A model generated the notes under the pieces. That model did no database searches, was not told the origin of the DNA, and saw only the letters and a list, made by a program, of their open reading frames with translations. From the NCBI GenBank assembly GCA_030523325.1, contig JAUNIS010000004.1, forward strand, positions 48,400 to 112,399: a stretch of 64,000 nucleotides of DNA, read 5' to 3'. A program made the translations under genes and the position numbers. Origin of the DNA: Phascolarctobacterium sp. (GTDB taxonomy: Bacteria > Bacillota > Negativicutes > Acidaminococcales > Acidaminococcaceae). Shown piece after piece: positions 61,113 through 64,000 of this stretch (position 1 is the stretch's first letter; every line of letters begins with the position of its first letter).

Positions 61113-62012
61113 TTATTCGATGTTTTGAATTTGTTCGCGAATCTTTTCGATTTCGGCCTTAATTTCTACGACGATTTGGGCAAGTGTGTAATCATTTGCC
61201 TTGGAGGCGATGGTGTTGGCCTCACGGTTGAATTCTTGAATTAAGAAGTCCAGCTTTCTACCTACGGGTCCATCGCTTGCCAGGATAATTTTAAATTGCT
61301 TGATATGACTCTTAAGACGAACGATTTCTTCCGTAATGCTTACACGGTCCGCAAAGATTGCGACCTCTTGCAAAAGACGTTCAGGCTCAACAGTGACATT
61401 GGTTTCAGCAAGCAATTTGTTCAAGCGTTCGGACAATTTTGCTTGGTATTCATCGACAACCATGGGAGAACGCTCTTCGATTTTAGTTAGATTTGCAGCG
61501 ATTAAATCGGCACGGTAAATGAAGTCGCCGTAAATATTAGCTCCCTCAGCCTCGCGCATAGCAACCAAATTTTTAACTGCAGCTTCCACAGCTTGCTCAA
61601 CCTTAGGCCAAACAGTCTCAACATCAAAGAAGCCTTCTTTAACGTTAATGACATCTTGGCAGCGAGCTAAGTGCATAATTTCTTGAGCGCCGTTAAAACC
61701 AGGATCGTCAATACCAATGGCTTCGCCAATTTCTAAGAGAGCCTTGTGGTAAGCCAGAGCAAGATTTTTATCAACCTTCAAGGTTGCGTTGTCAGACGTA
61801 GTATAGTCCGCATTAATAAATACGTCGATGCGTCCCCTGTTGACAGTCTTCAAAATTGTTTTGCGAATTCTGTCCTCGATGGGATTTAAAAAACGAGGCA
61901 GGCGAATGGCTACTTCGTTATAGCGATGATTAACGGTTTTCATTTCCACGGTTACGGAAAAACTCTCGTCCTCGTATTCGCCGCGGCCAAAACCAGTCAT
62001 ACTTTTAAGCAT
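61113..62012 (-). CDS. yicC: YicC-family endoribonuclease
   Basis: The 299-residue protein matches the YicC family (MLKSMTGFGRG, EMKTVNHRYNEVAIRLPRFL, RGRIDVF and the C-terminal DGPVGRKLDFLIQEFNREAN). YicC of E. coli has endoribonuclease activity on small RNAs. GGAGG precedes the ATG. It opens the operon with remA, gmk, rpoZ and coaBC; an extended -10 box TGTTATAAT (62096-62088, minus) is the probable promoter. Confidence 0.95.
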   Translation of the reverse strand: MLKSMTGFGRGEYEDESFSVTVEMKTVNHRYNEVAIRLPRFLNPIEDRIRKTILKTVNRGRIDVFINADYTTSDNATLKVDKNLALAYHKALLEIGEAIGIDDPGFNGAQEIMHLARCQDVINVKEGFFDVETVWPKVEQAVEAAVKNLVAMREAEGANIYGDFIYRADLIAANLTKIEERSPMVVDEYQAKLSERLNKLLAETNVTVEPERLLQEVAIFADRVSITEEIVRLKSHIKQFKIILASDGPVGRKLDFLIQEFNREANTIASKANDYTLAQIVVEIKAEIEKIREQIQNIE

Positions 62013-62134
62013 GGAACAAACCTCCTTGCAAAACTTATTGAAAGGATAATCACAAGCAGAAATTCACAGTCTTATCCTTAATAGATGATTATAACACAAA
62101 ATGCAAGGATTTTCACCAAATTTTGCGAAATTCC

Positions 62135-62164
62135 TTGAACACAAGCTATTTTCGAGAGTATAAT
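62135..62164 (+). promoter_or_regulatory. Sigma-70-type promoter for rqcH
   Basis: TTGAAC (62135-62140), 18 bp, TATAAT (62159-62164). A short tandem AAAGTTAAAAGTTAAAAGG follows before the start codon. Confidence 0.65.
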
Positions 62165-62200
62165 GATAGTTAAAAGTTAAAAGTTAAAAGGAAGTACATT

Positions 62201-63931
62201 ATGAACCTCGAAGGCTTAACACTAAGCATATTAACAAAAGAATTAGCATCTGAAGTTTTGGGCGGAAAAATTTTTAGAGTTTTTATGCCTAAAAACAATG
62301 CAGTTTTACTACATATTAAAAGAGAGCGGGACACCATTTATCTTTTAGCGGATATGAATGGGGCAAGTCCTGCCTTGTACGTGCCTAAGAAGGCTCCTGA
62401 AAACCCGGAGCTTCCACCTGCCTTTTGCATGCTTTTACGCAAGCACTTAGAGGAAGGACGCATTACCCATATCGAACAATTGGACTTGGACCGAGTGATC
62501 ACCCTTGACATTGACATGCTAGGCGAACGCTCCAAGATTATTACGAAGCAGCTTGTTTTTGAACTGGCAGGGAAAAACAGTAACATTATCCTTGTTCAAG
62601 ACGGAATAATCATCGATGCACTGCGCCATATTGGTGTAAATCAAAACTCCTACCGTGTTGTTTTACCCGGCAAGGAATACATTGCACCTCCTCCCCAGGA
62701 CGGTTTGTCAATTTTAGCTGCCTGTCCCGAAGAAATTGTGCAAAGGGCAAATGCAAGTTCTACAATTAATTTTAGCAAGGCATTAATGAGTGCAACCACG
62801 GGCATTGGCAAGGTAACGACAAGCGAGCTCATGAAGATTGCAAATATACCTGAGTCTGCGGCAAAGCTTGATGATGCAGATGCCAATATTTTACGCGAGG
62901 TCATTAGCGGGTTGCAGGATAAAATAAAAAATGCTCCCTACCCCGTTTATGCGGTCATAGGAAGAACAAATCAGGTGAAAACCATCCTCACCCTTGAGCC
63001 CCAGGTTTTAGATGCAGGTGCCAGAGTGCAAAGCTTTGACTCAGTTAATGATGCCATTTGCTTCGCCCAGGGCTTGGTACCCATCGAGCTGCCAGAGCAC
63101 GAAATTTTGAAAAAACTTGTGGCAAATGAAACTATCAGGCTCAAGAAAAAACTGAAAGCATTAGCCAAAGATCTTGAGCATGCAGATGATGCGGACAAGG
63201 AACGGGAGAAGGCAGATAGTCTAATGGCTAGCATTTACCTTTTAAAGAAGGGCATGACGAAGGTCAGGATTACGAATATTTACGATGGCTCGGAGCTAGA
63301 GCTCGCCTTAAACCCCATCCTCTCGCCCACGGAAAACGCACAAAGCTACTATAAAAAATATAATAAGTTCAAGCGAGCTCAAACAGAAGTTAGAGTGCAG
63401 ACCCAGCAGACTGAGGATGCACTGTCATATGTGGAAAGTATTGATGCGTCCTTAAGCACTGCAATGACAAAGAACGAGGTGGAAGAAATTCGTCAAGAGA
63501 TCATTGCCTCGGGCATCCTTAAGGAAGTAGGTAAAAAGAAGAAGTCTTCCCTGCCTCAAAGCCAGCCACTTAAAATTACACTCCCTAGCGGGACCTTGCT
63601 CTTTGTCGGAAAAAATAATAAGCAAAACGATTACGTTACCTTTACCCTTGCAGGTCCCAGGGATTTATGGTTCCACACCAAGGATATTCCAGGCTCCCAC
63701 GTCATTTTAAAAGCAAATGGGAGCGTGAGCGAGGAAGATATTGCTGCTGCGGTGGAAGCGGCTGCACATTTTTCCAAGGCGGCGCAGGGCAGTAATGTTC
63801 CGATCGATTGTGTAGAACGACGCTTCGTCAAAAAGCCGGCAGGTGCTAAACCAGGGTTCGTTATTTTCACTAATCAAAAAACGTACTACGTTACGCCGAG
63901 GGAGAATTTTGGAGAACTATTTCTTAAGTAA
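62201..63931 (+). CDS. rqcH: RqcH/NEMF-family ribosome quality-control protein (NFACT, fibronectin-binding-like)
   Basis: The 576-residue protein has the NFACT domains in order: an N-terminal NFACT-N fold (LTKELASEVLGGKIFRVFMP, LLRKHLEEGRI, LDIDMLGERSK), a helix-hairpin-helix region (TTGIGKVTTSELMKIANI), a long coiled coil (about 295-425) and the NFACT-R domain with LPSGTLLFVGKNNKQND, DLWFHTKDIPGSHVIL and VTPRENF. In Bacillus RqcH binds stalled 50S subunits and recruits tRNA-Ala to add alanine tails. Older annotations call it fibronectin-binding protein. It is divergent from yicC. Confidence 0.95.
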   Translation: MNLEGLTLSILTKELASEVLGGKIFRVFMPKNNAVLLHIKRERDTIYLLADMNGASPALYVPKKAPENPELPPAFCMLLRKHLEEGRITHIEQLDLDRVITLDIDMLGERSKIITKQLVFELAGKNSNIILVQDGIIIDALRHIGVNQNSYRVVLPGKEYIAPPPQDGLSILAACPEEIVQRANASSTINFSKALMSATTGIGKVTTSELMKIANIPESAAKLDDADANILREVISGLQDKIKNAPYPVYAVIGRTNQVKTILTLEPQVLDAGARVQSFDSVNDAICFAQGLVPIELPEHEILKKLVANETIRLKKKLKALAKDLEHADDADKEREKADSLMASIYLLKKGMTKVRITNIYDGSELELALNPILSPTENAQSYYKKYNKFKRAQTEVRVQTQQTEDALSYVESIDASLSTAMTKNEVEEIRQEIIASGILKEVGKKKKSSLPQSQPLKITLPSGTLLFVGKNNKQNDYVTFTLAGPRDLWFHTKDIPGSHVILKANGSVSEEDIAAAVEAAAHFSKAAQGSNVPIDCVERRFVKKPAGAKPGFVIFTNQKTYYVTPRENFGELFLK

Positions 63932-64000
63932 TTAGAATCGTCGGTGGGAAGCCTATTGGAGTGCATAGTGCGTATTTTAATGCGGAATTCGGAATGCGTA
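63932..64000. other. Short right-end spacer
   Basis: Nothing coding is visible. The last 30 bases (AATGCGGAATTCGGAATGCG) resemble the intergenic motif at 55491, suggesting a dispersed short repeat. Confidence 0.35.

Noticed and set aside
1..64000. CRISPR arrays, tRNA or rRNA genes, complete insertion sequences, prophage
   Set aside because: No regular direct repeats, no tRNA-like cloverleaf, no rRNA segments and no transposase or integrase frames were seen; only an Rpn-type fragment at 55664.

Overview
The window looks like a low-G+C diderm Firmicute of the class Negativicutes (inferred, no rRNA present). It combines outer-membrane TonB-dependent receptors with Firmicutes hallmarks: AGGAGG-type ribosome binding sites, a SAM-I riboswitch before metK, the gene order yicC-remA-gmk-rpoZ-coaBC, and rqcH.

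Positions 1-46,360 form one large island, almost all on the minus strand, that I read as an uptake and processing system for a metal tetrapyrrole, most likely a corrinoid. It holds five TonB receptors (one cut by the left edge) plus a receptor remnant, five FecB/BtuF-like binding lipoproteins (one fused to a nitrilase), one FecCD permease, three CobN/BchH-like chelatase large subunits sharing one ChlI/ChlD pair, a NifH-like reductase with an adjacent nitrogenase-like component 1 pair, a second component 1 pair whose first subunit is broken, a NifB homologue, a SPASM radical SAM protein, a stand-alone nitrilase, a TIM-barrel protein that may be CbiR-like, a CbiZ amidohydrolase, and a small duplicated-repeat protein with terminal Cys/His motifs.

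Three paralogous MerR-type regulators face these operons. Ten minus-strand promoters share one architecture: a TTGAC(A/C/T) -35 box, exactly 19 bp, a TAnnnT -10 box, and an imperfect 9-3-9 dyad in the spacer. This makes the island look like one MerR regulon. Four receptor mRNAs also carry a related hairpin 31-39 nt before the start codon. A plausible flow is capture at the outer membrane, handover to lipoproteins, import, trimming of side chains or nucleotide loop (CbiR-like, CbiZ, nitrilase), metal removal or exchange (CobN with ChlI/ChlD) and ring reduction (NifH with component 1). The substrate and the direction of the chelatase reaction cannot be read from sequence.

Positions 46,430-47,330 hold a zeta-toxin-like kinase with a small upstream partner. 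Positions 47,370-55,406 hold peptidase/amidohydrolase and transporter genes (two M20 enzymes, CapA-like, DcuC-like, sodium:solute symporter, AbrB-like). Positions 55,565-56,810 hold an Rpn-type fragment, a HigBA-like toxin-antitoxin pair and a possible small RNA. From 57,015 to the right end lies core genome: metK with its riboswitch, bracketed by two copies of a structured repeat, then coaBC, rpoZ, gmk, remA, yicC and, divergently, rqcH. I found no tRNA, rRNA, CRISPR array or intact insertion sequence.
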